DNA of 64,000 nucleotides from CAVRGQ01 sp963720785 (GCA_963720785.1 CAVRGQ010000004.1:682001-746000); one strand, 5' to 3'; counted from the first letter of the stretch, positions 1-8,895 are shown. Notes: generated from the sequence alone by a model not told the origin. A program made the numbers and translations.

Positions 1-959
1 ACGTCGAGGTCACCGCCGGTGGGCAGTTCCAGGAGTACGGCGCCGTGGAGGTGCACGGCGACGGCCGGGTGACCGCCACCGTCGGTACCTCCTCCCACGG
101 ACAGGGCCACGCGACGTCGTTCGCGATGATCGTGGCCGAGTTGCTCGGCGTCCCGATGGAAGCGGTGACCCTCGTGCAGTCCGACACCGCGTCGGTGCCG
201 CGGGGGAGCGGCACCGTGGGATCGCGGTCGCTGCAGACGGCTGGGAGCGCGCTCTATCGGGCGAGCGAGGGACTGGTCGAGCAGGCGCGCGACCTCGCGG
301 CGTTCCTGTTCGAAGCGGATCCGGCCGATGTCGTCTTCGCCGACGGCCGCTTCGCCGTCGCCGGGGTGCCCTCCGTCGCGCTCGGTTGGGCCGACCTCGC
401 GCGGGCGGTGCACGACGACGCTCGGCGACCGCCCGGTATGGAGCCGGCACTCGCCGTCGCCCTCGACTTCGACCAGGGTGAGGGCACGTTCCCGTTCGGC
501 GCGCACGTCGCGGTGGTCGAGGTGGACCTCGAGACCGGACGAGCCGACGTGCTCCGTCACATCGCGGTCGACGATTGCGGCCGCATCCTCAATCCGTTGC
601 TCGTGGCCGGTCAGCAGCACGGCGGCATCGCCCAGGGCATCGCCCAGGCGCTGTTCGAACGCGTCGTCTACGACGACCACGGCAACCCGTTGACTGCGAC
701 CCTCATCGACTACGCGGTCCCCAGCGCGGCCGACCTCCCGGGCTTCGAGGCGTCGAACACCGAGACGCCGACGCCGCTCAACCCACTCGGCGCGAAGGGC
801 ATCGGTGAGTCGGGCACGATCGGTTCCACGCCGGCGGTCCACAACGCGGTCGTGGACGCGGTGTCGCATCTCGGGGTGCGTCACATCGACATGCCGCTCA
901 CCCCCGAGCGGGTCTGGCGCGCCGTGCGCGCCGCCCCGGCACCCGGATCGCTCGACTGA
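1..959 (+). CDS. Molybdenum hydroxylase large subunit (xanthine dehydrogenase/CO dehydrogenase-like), C-terminal part
   Basis: This is the last ~318 codons of a molybdopterin-binding subunit of the xanthine dehydrogenase/aldehyde oxidase/CoxL family; the start lies before the window and the frame is open from base 3. The visible part carries the family's Mo-cofactor motif SSHGQGH near the start and, near the C-terminus, GAKGIGESG. The Glu of that motif is the family's catalytic base. Such proteins bind the Mo-cytosine or Mo-pterin cofactor and hydroxylate a carbon substrate, passing electrons to FeS and FAD subunits that would be encoded upstream. The substrate cannot be told from this fragment. 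The gene ends in TGA followed by a 110-base gap. Confidence 0.88.
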   Translation, partial: VEVTAGGQFQEYGAVEVHGDGRVTATVGTSSHGQGHATSFAMIVAELLGVPMEAVTLVQSDTASVPRGSGTVGSRSLQTAGSALYRASEGLVEQARDLAAFLFEADPADVVFADGRFAVAGVPSVALGWADLARAVHDDARRPPGMEPALAVALDFDQGEGTFPFGAHVAVVEVDLETGRADVLRHIAVDDCGRILNPLLVAGQQHGGIAQGIAQALFERVVYDDHGNPLTATLIDYAVPSAADLPGFEASNTETPTPLNPLGAKGIGESGTIGSTPAVHNAVVDAVSHLGVRHIDMPLTPERVWRAVRAAPAPGSLD

Positions 960-1069
960 CAGATCGCCGCAAGGATCCCGCGACCGGCCGTTCCCCGACG
1001 GGCAACCGGCCCCGCGCGTGCCATCCGTAGCGTCGCTCGCGTACCCACCCGCGGGCGAAGGGAACGCAC

Positions 1070-1297
1070 GTGACGCGCAAACTGATGATCCACACGGTGA
1101 AGGACGGCGACGTCTGGGTGAACGTCCGGGCCGGGATCACCCACCCCACGTCGTCGTCGGCCACGAAGGCGCTGGCGAAGGCGCGGGCGCGGGCGCTGGC
1201 CAAGCGGACCGGCCGCCACCACGTGGTGCGCCGCGTCGACGGGGGCGTCGCCACCAGCAAGGCCTACGGGCGGGGCAGCCCGCTCCTCGCCGGCTGA
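1070..1297 (+). CDS. Small DUF2188-like protein
   Basis: This 75-residue basic protein starts at GTG, with a weak GAAGG-type site about ten bases upstream. The pattern of a short beta strand (WVNVRAG), an Ala/Lys/Arg-rich helix (residues ~28-45) and a C-terminal strand with a DGG turn resembles DUF2188, small proteins of unknown function often encoded beside regulatory or redox genes. No catalytic residues are apparent. The family call rests on pattern resemblance only. It lies alone between the molybdenum hydroxylase and the monooxygenase. Confidence 0.6.
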   Translation: MTRKLMIHTVKDGDVWVNVRAGITHPTSSSATKALAKARARALAKRTGRHHVVRRVDGGVATSKAYGRGSPLLAG

Positions 1298-1420
1298 TCA
1301 CGCCCCCGGCGGGGTGCCGCGGACGACGATTTCGGCTCCGCCGTGCACGAGCGGCGGTCTCCGTGCCATCCTGGGGCGCGCCCATTTCTGAGGGGGCGTC
1401 AGATTCTGCCCGGAGGTCAC

Positions 1421-3298
1421 ATGTCCGCCAACGCCGTCGACACCGCGTTCATCCGCCGAGCCGTGGAGCTCGCCGACCTGAACGCACTGCGGGTCACGCT
1501 CTACATGCACACGCACGACCCGGAGATCGCCGCGCTCCCGAAGGCGATCGAGCTCACCGACGACCAGCGCGAGCTGCTCATCTCCAAGGCGACCGCGTGG
1601 CTCGAGGCCAACGCCGCCACCGAGCGCCCGGCCGAGCCCGACGAGGCCGAGCTGCGCGAGCTCATGAACCTCGCCACCAAGGAGGAGATGGGCGACCTCG
1701 AGTTCACCGCACGTCGTGAGCTGCCGGCGTTCAAGGACTTCCCGCTCATGATCGAGTGGGAGGGCGACAAGCCCGCGATCCCCGACGACTTCATGGTCGT
1801 GGTGGTCGGCAGCGGCTTCAGCGGCCTGGCCACCGGTGTGCAGCTCAGCAACCTGGGGCTTCCGTACACGATCCTCGAGCGGCGTCCGGAGCCCGGCGGT
1901 ACCTGGAGCGTCAACCGCTACCCCGACATCCGGGTCGACACGATTTCGATCACCTACGAGTTCGCGTTCGAGAAGGACTACCGCTGGTCGGAGTACTTCG
2001 GTCGCGGCCCGGAGGTGCGTTCGTACCTCGAGGGCGTCTCGAAGAAGTTCGGGCCCTACGACCACACGAAGTTCGGGTGCGAGGTCACCAAGGCGACCTT
2101 CGACGCCGATCGCGACAAGTGGATCGTCGAGTACGACTCGCCCGACGGCCCGCAGACCATCGAGGCCAACTTCGTCATCAACGGCGTGGGCACCTTCGCC
2201 AACCCGAAGTTCCCGCAGTTCGAGGGCCAGGAGAGCTTCGAGGGTGAGATCCTGCACCCCGCGCGTTGGCCCGACGGCTTCGACTTCACGGGCAAGCGCG
2301 TCGCGGTGATCGGCAACGGCTCCACCGGCGTGCAGCTGCTCGCCCCGGTGGCCGAGGAGGCCGACCACGTCGACGTGTTCCAGCGCACGCCGCAGTGGAT
2401 CAGCCCGCGCGACAAGTACGGCGCGCCGATGGAGCCCGAGACGCTCTGGCTGCTCGACAACTTCCCGGGCTACTGGAACTGGTGGCGCTACATGGCCATC
2501 GCCGGCCTGTTCGGCACCCACGGCTTCATCGTCCCCGACGAGGAGTGGGTCAAGCAGGGTGGCAAGTGGAACCCGATGAACGACCAGCTCCGCTCGGATC
2601 TCACCGCCTACATCAAGGCGCAGGTCAACGGCGACGAGGAGCTCATCGAGAAGCTCGTCCCCGACTACGCGCCGTTCTCGCGTCGTCCCGTCGTCGACAA
2701 CAACTGGTACAAGTCGCTCACCCGCGACAACACCGACCTGGTCACCAGCCCCATCGCGCGGTTCACGCCGAAGGGCATCGAGACCGCCGACGGTGAGGTG
2801 CACGAGGTCGACGTCGTGATCACCGCGACCGGCTTCGAAGTCATGAAGTACCTGTGGCCGGCCGACTACCTCGGCAAGGACGGCACGAGCATCCACGACT
2901 TCTGGTCGAAGGACGGCCCGCGCGCCTACATCAGCATGATGGTGCCGAAGTTCCCCAACATGTTCATGCTCTACGGCCCCAACTCGCAGCCGCTCTCGGG
3001 CGGTACGGGTCTGCCGGTGTGGTACGTGATCTGGGCGGCCTACGCGGCGCGCTGCATCACGCGTGCGCTCGCCGAGGGCAAGACCCACGTCGAGGTCAAG
3101 CAGGAGCCCTACGAGCGCTACAACGAGGCGCTCGACATCGAGGCGTCCAAGTTGCTCCTCCTCCAGGAGGAAGGCGCGCCCGAGGACAACTACTACATCA
3201 ACGAGTTCGGTCGCATGCAGGTGAACGCGCCCTGGTACGGGCCCGAGTACCACCGCATGTGCATCGAGGTCGAGTGGGACGACCTCGAGATCAGCTAG
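1421..3298 (+). CDS. FAD-dependent Baeyer-Villiger-type monooxygenase
   Basis: A 625-residue flavoprotein monooxygenase. It has a first Rossmann motif GSGFSG (near residue 130), a second GNGSTG (near 297) and, between them, FEGEILHPARWP, a full match to the FxGxxxHxxxW(P/D) fingerprint of Baeyer-Villiger monooxygenases. These NADPH- and FAD-dependent cytosolic enzymes insert an oxygen next to a ketone carbonyl. The protein has about 120 extra N-terminal residues before the FAD motif, as in the longer cyclohexanone/steroid monooxygenase-like members. ATG 1421 is chosen because GGAGG lies five bases upstream; the frame is open further upstream but without conservation. The substrate is unknown, and steroid or cyclic ketone is only a guess. 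A strong hairpin follows the stop. Confidence 0.92.
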   Translation: MSANAVDTAFIRRAVELADLNALRVTLYMHTHDPEIAALPKAIELTDDQRELLISKATAWLEANAATERPAEPDEAELRELMNLATKEEMGDLEFTARRELPAFKDFPLMIEWEGDKPAIPDDFMVVVVGSGFSGLATGVQLSNLGLPYTILERRPEPGGTWSVNRYPDIRVDTISITYEFAFEKDYRWSEYFGRGPEVRSYLEGVSKKFGPYDHTKFGCEVTKATFDADRDKWIVEYDSPDGPQTIEANFVINGVGTFANPKFPQFEGQESFEGEILHPARWPDGFDFTGKRVAVIGNGSTGVQLLAPVAEEADHVDVFQRTPQWISPRDKYGAPMEPETLWLLDNFPGYWNWWRYMAIAGLFGTHGFIVPDEEWVKQGGKWNPMNDQLRSDLTAYIKAQVNGDEELIEKLVPDYAPFSRRPVVDNNWYKSLTRDNTDLVTSPIARFTPKGIETADGEVHEVDVVITATGFEVMKYLWPADYLGKDGTSIHDFWSKDGPRAYISMMVPKFPNMFMLYGPNSQPLSGGTGLPVWYVIWAAYAARCITRALAEGKTHVEVKQEPYERYNEALDIEASKLLLLQEEGAPEDNYYINEFGRMQVNAPWYGPEYHRMCIEVEWDDLEIS

Positions 3299-3320
3299 AC
3301 GCGCGAGACTTTTCGTGGTG

Positions 3321-3352
3321 ACGCGCTCACGCTCCGTCGAGCGTGAGCGCGT
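3321..3352. terminator. Perfect 14-bp hairpin between convergent genes
   Basis: Two 14-base arms (3321-3334 and 3339-3352) are perfectly complementary around a CGTC loop. The hairpin sits between the monooxygenase stop (3298) and the end of the cyclase gene, and covers the cyclase stop codon at 3327-3329. It probably acts as a bidirectional terminator. The usual T-run is poor, as is common in GC-rich actinobacteria. Confidence 0.75.
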
Positions 3353-4422
3353 GCACCTCGATGTCGTGCTCGAAGCCCGACACGTGGCGCGGCCCCACTG
3401 CCGTGACCGCGATGCCGTCGGCGTCGCGGAGGTGAGCGGCGGTCACCGGATCCGCGAGCACCTGACCGGGTGACGCGAGCTCCACGAGGCGTGCCGCGAG
3501 GTTCACCGTGGAACCGAACACGTCGCCACCGCGGGTGAGTACGGCCCCGGTCGCGAGACCCACGCGCAGCTCCGGCAGTTCGGGATCGCCCACCAGCGCG
3601 CACGCGATCGCGGCGGCTTCTTCCGGACTGCCCGACACGAACATCGCCTCGTCGCCCAGCAACTTGACGACGCGGGTGCCCGTGCTCGTCGCTGCGAGCG
3701 CGACCCCGTGTTCGAACTTCCGCAACATCGAGTCGAGCGCGGTGGCGCCGAGCAGCTCGCCCATCGGCGTGAACCCCACGATGTCGGCGAAGCCCACCAC
3801 GCAGTCGGTGGTGCTGTCCTCGTTGGGCGGCGAGCCCCACAACGAGTAGCGGCGGCCGGCGACGTCGATGTGGTGCCGGTGCGCGACCTCCAGCGCGGCC
3901 TGCACGCGCGGCACTGCCTCGACGAGGCCGAGCAGCACCTGGGCGACGTCGGCATTGGTGCCGCCGGCTTCGCGCACCGGAGCCTCGAGCAGCGCGCGCA
4001 CCTGCGTGACCTCGGAGTCGGCGAACTGCGCCGTGGCGACGCCCATTGCCCGCCGCGGACTGCAGTGCCTCGTCGTCGCCGAGCAGCTCGCGCAGCCAGG
4101 CGAAGTGCGCGAACAACGGCAGGTCGCGTTCGGAGCAGTTGATCCCCGCGTCGACGGGCAGGCCGAGCGCCGCCCACACACGGTCGGCGAATTCGTCGTC
4201 GAGCCCGACGCGTGCTGCCGCGGCGTGCACGTCGAGCTGCTCGGCGCCGGCCAGGAGCCCACGAGCCACGGGCACCACGTGCAGGCGTCGCGCGTGGACG
4301 CCGTGACGGATCTCGTCGTCGGAGGCGCCGGCCTCGCGCGCCATCGCGATGAGCGCCCGCCACTCGTCGGCGTCGACGGCATCGGGGTCGATGCCGAACG
4401 ACCGCAGTTCCTCGGCGGTCAC
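3327..4422 (-). CDS. Class III adenylate/guanylate cyclase (one frameshift)
   Basis: The N-terminal ~125 residues form a helical module beginning MTAEELRSFGID. The C-terminal part is a class III nucleotidyl cyclase domain that would make cAMP or cGMP from NTP. Visible motifs are the metal-binding Asp in FADIVGFT, the second Asp in KLLGDEAMF and the NLAARL region with the transition-state Asn/Arg. The frame changes once at about 4049-4051 (a CCC run on the plus strand): the upstream frame ends in low-complexity Arg-rich sequence while the conserved cyclase domain continues in the neighbouring frame. Removing one base joins both parts. The gene is divergent from the cytochrome c gene. A cNMP-binding protein at 7479 could be a partner. 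Confidence 0.82.
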
Positions 4423-4480
4423 GCCGGCTCCACTGTCGGGTCAACGGTCACGAGGGCGATCGTACAAGTGTCCCGTGACG

Positions 4481-4486
4481 TACATT
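4481..4486 (+). promoter_or_regulatory. -10 box (TACATT), leaderless start of cytochrome c gene
   Basis: TACATT lies five bases before the ATG at 4492, so transcription would begin at about the start codon. The same layout is seen at 7981, 30819 and 36822. No clear -35 box is visible. Confidence 0.5.
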
Positions 4487-4491
4487 TCGGT

Positions 4492-4926
4492 ATGCCTGTG
4501 CCCACTGTGTCGACCGCGCCGGTGCGGGTCGGTCGCCTGCGGCCGGCGCTGGTCAGCGCGGCGCTGGCGATCGCGCTGCTGCTCGTGGCGTGCGGCGGCG
4601 GGAGCGACTCGCCGGCGGCGGAGACGCCGCCGAAGCCCACGGGCACCCTCGCGGGTGATGCCACGCTGCTCGAAGGGCGGACGATCTACGCGAAGTACTG
4701 CTCCTCGTGCCATGGCGTGTCCGGCAGCGGTGGCCCCGGAACCGTGTTCGTGGGCGGCCGGCTGCTGCAGACCATGCCCACCGCAGAGGAGGAGGCGGTC
4801 CTGATCCGCAAGGGCCGGGCGGTCATGCCGTCGTTCGGGGAGACGCTCACCCCCGCGCAGGTCGACGCGGTGGTGCGCTACACCCGGGAGGTGCTCGCGC
4901 CCCGCCCGGCCGCCGGCGGCTCCTGA
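4492..4926 (+). CDS. Cytochrome c lipoprotein
   Basis: This 144-residue protein has a signal peptide ending in the lipobox LLVAC (Cys near residue 35), a Ser/Pro/Thr-rich linker, and a mono-haem class I cytochrome c domain. The haem site is CSSCH. The likely axial Met lies in the MPSF segment near residue 115. It would sit on the outer face of the cytoplasmic membrane and carry electrons, for example to an oxidase or from a dehydrogenase. The start at 4492 gives a typical lipoprotein signal peptide; earlier in-frame codons lie within the divergent cyclase gene. A copper protein (6390) is encoded close by. Confidence 0.9.
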   Translation: MPVPTVSTAPVRVGRLRPALVSAALAIALLLVACGGGSDSPAAETPPKPTGTLAGDATLLEGRTIYAKYCSSCHGVSGSGGPGTVFVGGRLLQTMPTAEEEAVLIRKGRAVMPSFGETLTPAQVDAVVRYTREVLAPRPAAGGS

Positions 4927-5034
4927 ACCAATTCCGTCAAGTCCTTCAAGGCGGTCGGTTCCCCGGCCGATGACTCCTCTCGTGCTCACGTGCCGCCCGC
5001 GCCTGCGGGGGGTGGCGGGGCCCAGGGGCGCACG

Positions 5035-6336
5035 ATGACCGACGACGACCGCTACACCGAGGCGGATCATGCCGCCGCTCGTGACGACGTGCAGCGAGGC
5101 ACGCGCGGTGTCACGTCGGGTCTCCTCACGCTCTTCTTCGTGACCGGCGCGGTCGGTGGTGCCGTGGGTGCCGCGCTCGCGGGCAGCCCGGTGTTCGTCA
5201 CATCCTTCTGGTGCGCGGTCGCCGCGGTGCTGGTCGGGGGTCCGCTCGTCGCCGGGTTCGGCGCGGTGATGAAGCGGCGTGGTCTGGAGATCGGGCTCGA
5301 GAAGGCGCGCCAAGGTCGCGTGATGGCGGCCGAGGCGCGACGCCGCGAGTTCGAGAGCCGCCTGGCGCGCGCGCTCGAGATGGCGGGCGACGAGCCCGCC
5401 GCGCTCGACACCATCGAACGCGCGGTGCGCACCGCCGCTCCCGAAGTCGCGGCGGAACTGCTGCTCGCGGACAACAGCCAGGCCCACCTCGCGCGTGTGC
5501 TCACCGTCGCGCCGGACGGGGTTGCGCCCGGCTGCCAGGTGCGGTCGCCCTCCGAGTGCGTGGCGGCGCGCCGCGCGCAGACGCTCGTGTTCCCCGACAG
5601 CGAGGCCCTCGACGCGTGCCCGCGCCTTCGCGACCGTGAAGTCGGGCGATGCTCCGCCGTGTGCGTGCCGGTGTCGATCATGGGCCGCACGGTGGGGGTG
5701 CTCCACACGGTCGGCGAGGCCGATTCGTCGCTCGGCGACGACGCCGTGGCCGCGCTGCAGGTGCTGGCCAACCACGCCGGCAACCGGCTCGGCATGCTGC
5801 GGATCATGGCCGAGTCGCAGCTGCAGGCGTCGACCGACGGCCTCACCGGCCTCGTGAACCGGCGCAGCTTCGAGAACCGCGTGCGCTCCCTGCGCTCGTC
5901 GGGTCGGGCCTTCTCCGTGGTGCTCGCCGACCTCGACCGCTTCAAGACGCTCAACGACACCTACGGCCACGAAGCGGGCGACCGGGCGCTGCGCATGTTC
6001 GCAGAGGTCCTCCGTTCCGAGGTCCGGGAAGAAGACCTCGCGTGCCGCTACGGCGGCGAGGAGTTCGCGGTGCTGCTCCCCGGCGCCGAGACCGCCGAGG
6101 CGATCGAGGCGATGCAACGCGTGCGCGCCGAGCTGCGACGGATGTCGCGGGCGGGGGACACCCCGGCCGTCACCGCGAGCTTCGGCATTGCCCACTCCGA
6201 CGACGCCGACGACCTCGACGACCTCGTGCTCCGCGCCGATCGTGCGCTCTTCGCCGCAAAGGATGCCGGGCGCGACTGCGTGTGCATCGACGGGCACCGG
6301 GGTCCCGTGGCAAGCAACCTCACCGCCATCGGTTGA
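5035..6336 (+). CDS. Membrane GAF-GGDEF diguanylate cyclase
   Basis: About 433 residues: two hydrophobic segments (about 28-48 and 54-75), a short coiled linker, a GAF-like domain (about 115-265) with several Cys residues, and a GGDEF domain (about 270-425). The active-site loop reads GGEEF, and an RxxD inhibition site (REED) lies exactly five residues before it. The protein therefore should make c-di-GMP from two GTP and be subject to product feedback. The Cys-rich GAF part could be a redox or metal sensor, which is inference. ATG 5035 is preferred over an in-frame GTG at 4990 because the intervening codons are a Gly/Ala/Pro-rich stretch with no conservation. Confidence 0.88.
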   Translation: MTDDDRYTEADHAAARDDVQRGTRGVTSGLLTLFFVTGAVGGAVGAALAGSPVFVTSFWCAVAAVLVGGPLVAGFGAVMKRRGLEIGLEKARQGRVMAAEARRREFESRLARALEMAGDEPAALDTIERAVRTAAPEVAAELLLADNSQAHLARVLTVAPDGVAPGCQVRSPSECVAARRAQTLVFPDSEALDACPRLRDREVGRCSAVCVPVSIMGRTVGVLHTVGEADSSLGDDAVAALQVLANHAGNRLGMLRIMAESQLQASTDGLTGLVNRRSFENRVRSLRSSGRAFSVVLADLDRFKTLNDTYGHEAGDRALRMFAEVLRSEVREEDLACRYGGEEFAVLLPGAETAEAIEAMQRVRAELRRMSRAGDTPAVTASFGIAHSDDADDLDDLVLRADRALFAAKDAGRDCVCIDGHRGPVASNLTAIG

Positions 6337-6389
6337 CCCAAGCGCTATCTTCTCGCTCTCGTCAACCGTCGCAGGGAGGGCTCTGCACC

Positions 6390-7412
6390 ATGCATTCGTC
6401 TCGTGCTCCGCGCACGCGGGTCGGCGCCGCGTTCACCGTCGTGGCGCTCGTCGCGCTGCTCACCGCGGTGCTCGCACCCGTCACCGCGTCGGCGCACGAC
6501 GCGTCGGAGGCGCCGGCGGAGCTGAAGCTGCGCGCCGGGATGAACGACCCGAAGGACCCCAACATCGCCGTGCTCGAGTTCCTGCCCGAGAAGGTCAGCG
6601 TCGTCACGGGCGAGAAGGTCACCTGGCTGATCGACGGACCGGAGCCGCACAGCGTCACCTTCGTCCCCGCCGGTAGCCCGGCGCCGAGCACCGAGACCGA
6701 CCCGTCGCTCTTCGTCGGTTCGGGCACTCCCACCGACTACGACGGTTCCACCCTCGTGAACTCGGGCGTGCTGCCCCTGGCGACGCAGACCGACGGCGCC
6801 TCCTTCTCGATGAGCTTCTCGAAGCCCGGTGACTACACCTACTACTGCGTGCTCCACCCGGAGATGGTCGGCACCGTCACCGTGGGCGACGACGACGTCA
6901 ACACCCAGGCCGAGGTGAATGCGGCGGCCCGCAAGGAGCGCACGAAGTACCTGGCCGAGGGCCGCGCCACGAAGAAGAAGCTGGCGGCCACGAAGCCCAA
7001 GAGCACCAAGAACAGCGACGGCAGCACCACGTGGACGGTGCAGATGGGCGCGTCGACCGCGCACACCGACGTCCTCGCCTTCGCGCCCACCCCCACGAAG
7101 GTGAAGGCGGGCGACTCGGTGACCTTCGTGAACAACTCGAAGGCGCCGCACACCGCGAGCTTCGGCGGTGCGCTGGTGCCGCAGAACCCGCTGGCGCCCG
7201 AGGTGCAACAGCCCCAACCCGGTCCGTCGCCCCAGGTGCTGACCGCCGGGGTGTACCTCAACACCGGGTGGTTGCCACCGAACACCGGCAGCACCGGGGC
7301 GCCGCTCGCGGCCCGCAGCTACACCTACTCGGTGTCCGATCCCGGTACCTACGAGTACGTGTGCGTCCTGCACCTCCCGTCGGGCATGGCCGCGGAGCTC
7401 GACGCCAGCTGA
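6390..7412 (+). CDS. Exported protein with two cupredoxin domains
   Basis: This 340-residue protein starts with a signal peptide (cleavage probably after TASA). Two plastocyanin-like domains follow, joined by a Lys/Thr-rich linker (about 180-215). Each domain has a full type-1 copper ligand set: His in PHSVTF (~86) with Cys, His and Met in CVLHPEM (~154-160), and His in PHTASF (~253) with Cys, His and Met in CVLHLPSGM (~325-333). It is probably a periplasmic or cell-surface electron carrier or copper-binding protein. GGGAGGG lies about ten bases before the ATG. A cytochrome c lipoprotein is encoded about 1.5 kb upstream on the same strand. Confidence 0.88.
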   Translation: MHSSRAPRTRVGAAFTVVALVALLTAVLAPVTASAHDASEAPAELKLRAGMNDPKDPNIAVLEFLPEKVSVVTGEKVTWLIDGPEPHSVTFVPAGSPAPSTETDPSLFVGSGTPTDYDGSTLVNSGVLPLATQTDGASFSMSFSKPGDYTYYCVLHPEMVGTVTVGDDDVNTQAEVNAAARKERTKYLAEGRATKKKLAATKPKSTKNSDGSTTWTVQMGASTAHTDVLAFAPTPTKVKAGDSVTFVNNSKAPHTASFGGALVPQNPLAPEVQQPQPGPSPQVLTAGVYLNTGWLPPNTGSTGAPLAARSYTYSVSDPGTYEYVCVLHLPSGMAAELDAS

Positions 7413-7478
7413 GTTGCCGCGGCCAGCGCGCGTTTTGAGGCAGACTGACGGCGCTCTCGGGGGACAAAAGGAGAAACA

Positions 7479-7912
7479 ATGGACCGTCACGACCGGATCG
7501 AGGAGCAGCTGGCCCAGGTGCCGCTGTTCGAGGGGCTCTCCAAGAAGGAGCTCCGGATGATCTCGCAGCTCGCGACGTACCTCGAGGAGCCGGCTGGCAC
7601 CGTCCTCACCGCGAGGGCGCAACGGGCCACGAGTTCATCATCGTGCTCGATGGCGAGATCGAGGTGCGCCAGGGCGGTCGTGTCGTCGCCACGCGGGGCG
7701 CGGGTTCGTACATCGGGGAGATTGCGCTGCTCGACCACCGGCCCCGCACGGCCACGGTCACTGCGAAGACCCCGATCCGCATCGAGGTGATCGGCCAGCG
7801 GGAGTTCGCCGGCCTGCTCTCGGAGGTGCCCGAGTTGTCGCAACAGCTCCTGGGCGCGATGGCCCGCCGACTCGAGGACCTCGAGACCGGCACCACCTCC
7901 ACCGGCGACTGA
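7479..7912 (+). CDS. Single-domain cyclic-nucleotide-binding protein (one frameshift)
   Basis: Two frames together encode a ~144-residue Crp-type cNMP-binding domain without a helix-turn-helix. The first part (LFEGLSKKELRMIS... to ...GTVLT) is read from ATG 7479 with AAAGGAG upstream. The second (from EFIIVLDGEIEV, through GSYIGEIALLDHRPRTATV) is read in another frame. Adding one C at about 7609-7611 joins them as ...TVLTREGATGHEF. The phosphate-binding cassette region IGEIALL...RTATV is typical. The protein may sense cAMP or cGMP made by the cyclase at 3327 and act through a protein partner; that link is inference. Confidence 0.8.
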
Positions 7913-7980
7913 CGTCGCCGGGTCGTCGGGCGACCGAGCCCGGTCGGGAGGCGAGGCGGTCGCCCGGCCGCCCGGCTGGG

Positions 7981-7986
7981 TAGCCT
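7981..7986 (+). promoter_or_regulatory. -10 box (TAGCCT), leaderless start of sigma factor gene
   Basis: TAGCCT is separated by six bases from ATG 7993, matching a leaderless transcript. No recognisable -35 box is seen in the GC-rich upstream sequence. Confidence 0.5.
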
Positions 7987-7992
7987 GACCGT

Positions 7993-8631
7993 ATGGCCGA
8001 TCAGGCCCGGTTCGCCGAGCTCGCAATGCCCTACATGTCCGCGCTCTACAGCGCGGCGTTGCGCATGACGCGCAACCCCTCCGACGCCGAGGACCTGGTG
8101 CAGGAGACGTACCTGCACGCCTACCGCGGCTTCGGTGGGTTCCAGGACGGCACCAACCTCAAGGCCTGGCTCTACAAGATCCTCACCAACACCTTCATCA
8201 ACACCTACCGGGCCAAGAAGCGCCGCCCCGAGCAGGTCGACCTCGACGACACCGAGGACTTCTTCCTGTACCGGCGCCTGGGCGGCCTCGAGGCCGTCGA
8301 GGCCCAGCGCTCGCCCGAGAGCGAGGTGCTCGACTCCATCCCCGACGAGCTGGTGAAGGCGGCCCTCGAGTCCCTCCCGGAGCAGTTCCGGATGGCCGTG
8401 TTGCTCGCCGATGTCGAGGGTTTCTCCTACAAGGAGATCGCCGAGATCATGGACGTTCCCATCGGAACGGTGATGAGTCGCCTCCATCGCGGAAGAAAGG
8501 CGCTCCAGAAGCAGTTGTGGGAGTTCGGTCGAGAACGCGGATTGCTCCCGACCGTCAACGGCACCGACGGCCATTCCGGGCCCGAGGGGCCGGCGCCGGA
8601 AGCGGCGCCCGAAACCGCCGCGAGGGGATAG
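7993..8631 (+). CDS. ECF-type RNA polymerase sigma factor, SigR/SigH-like
   Basis: A 212-residue sigma factor. Region 2 (about 10-80) has the core-binding helix SDAEDLVQETYLHAYRGF. Region 4 (about 115-175) contains LPEQFRMAVLLADVEGFSYKEIAEIM and the recognition helix GTVMSRLHRGRKAL. These are hallmarks of the SigR/SigH group, which controls the thiol-oxidative stress response in actinobacteria. The downstream gene is an RsrA-like zinc anti-sigma factor, supporting this. A low-complexity Pro/Ala tail follows region 4. The gene has a probable leaderless start. A SigR-type GGAAT/GTT autoregulated promoter was not found upstream. Confidence 0.92.
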   Translation: MADQARFAELAMPYMSALYSAALRMTRNPSDAEDLVQETYLHAYRGFGGFQDGTNLKAWLYKILTNTFINTYRAKKRRPEQVDLDDTEDFFLYRRLGGLEAVEAQRSPESEVLDSIPDELVKAALESLPEQFRMAVLLADVEGFSYKEIAEIMDVPIGTVMSRLHRGRKALQKQLWEFGRERGLLPTVNGTDGHSGPEGPAPEAAPETAARG

Positions 8632-8640
8632 AAGCGAGCG

Positions 8641-8895
8641 ATGGACTGCGAGAAGGCGATCTACCGCGTCTACAGCTATCTCGACGGGGAGCTGACCGTG
8701 TGGCGCCGCTGGTCGATCCGGCGTCACCTCGACAAGTGCCCGCCCTGCGCCCAGGGGTTCACCTTCGAGATCGAGCTGCGTCAGGTGGTCTCGCGCAAGT
8801 GCCGCGACGACGTCCCCGACGACCTGAAGCGCCGGATCGCCGAGGCCCTCGGGGAACCTCCCGCCGAGAGGCCAGCCGAAAGGCCAGCTGAATAG
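8641..8895 (+). CDS. Zinc anti-sigma factor, RsrA/RshA-like
   Basis: This 84-residue protein carries the ZAS signature HxxxCxxC (HLDKCPPC, about residues 28-35), plus an early Cys at position 3 and a Cys near 61. In RsrA, zinc bound at these residues is lost on oxidation, releasing the sigma factor. It begins nine bases after the stop of the sigma gene, as in sigR-rsrA pairs. The last codons lie in a 12-bp tandem repeat (8869-8905) that gives a PAERPAERPAE tail. Confidence 0.88.
   Translation: MDCEKAIYRVYSYLDGELTVWRRWSIRRHLDKCPPCAQGFTFEIELRQVVSRKCRDDVPDDLKRRIAEALGEPPAERPAERPAE

Noticed and set aside
1298..3253. Long minus-strand frame opposite the monooxygenase gene
   Set aside because: It mirrors the codon structure of a well-conserved gene on the plus strand, is rich in Val/Glu/Arg/Leu, and shows no known domain. 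It is a GC-rich shadow frame.
4990..5034. Upstream GTG start for the GGDEF protein
   Set aside because: It adds only a Gly/Ala/Pro-rich segment with no conservation; ATG 5035 gives a normal N-terminus.
4927..5034. Possible c-di-GMP riboswitch before the GGDEF gene
   Set aside because: The conserved core of class I or II c-di-GMP riboswitches could not be found; the stretch shows no clear structure.
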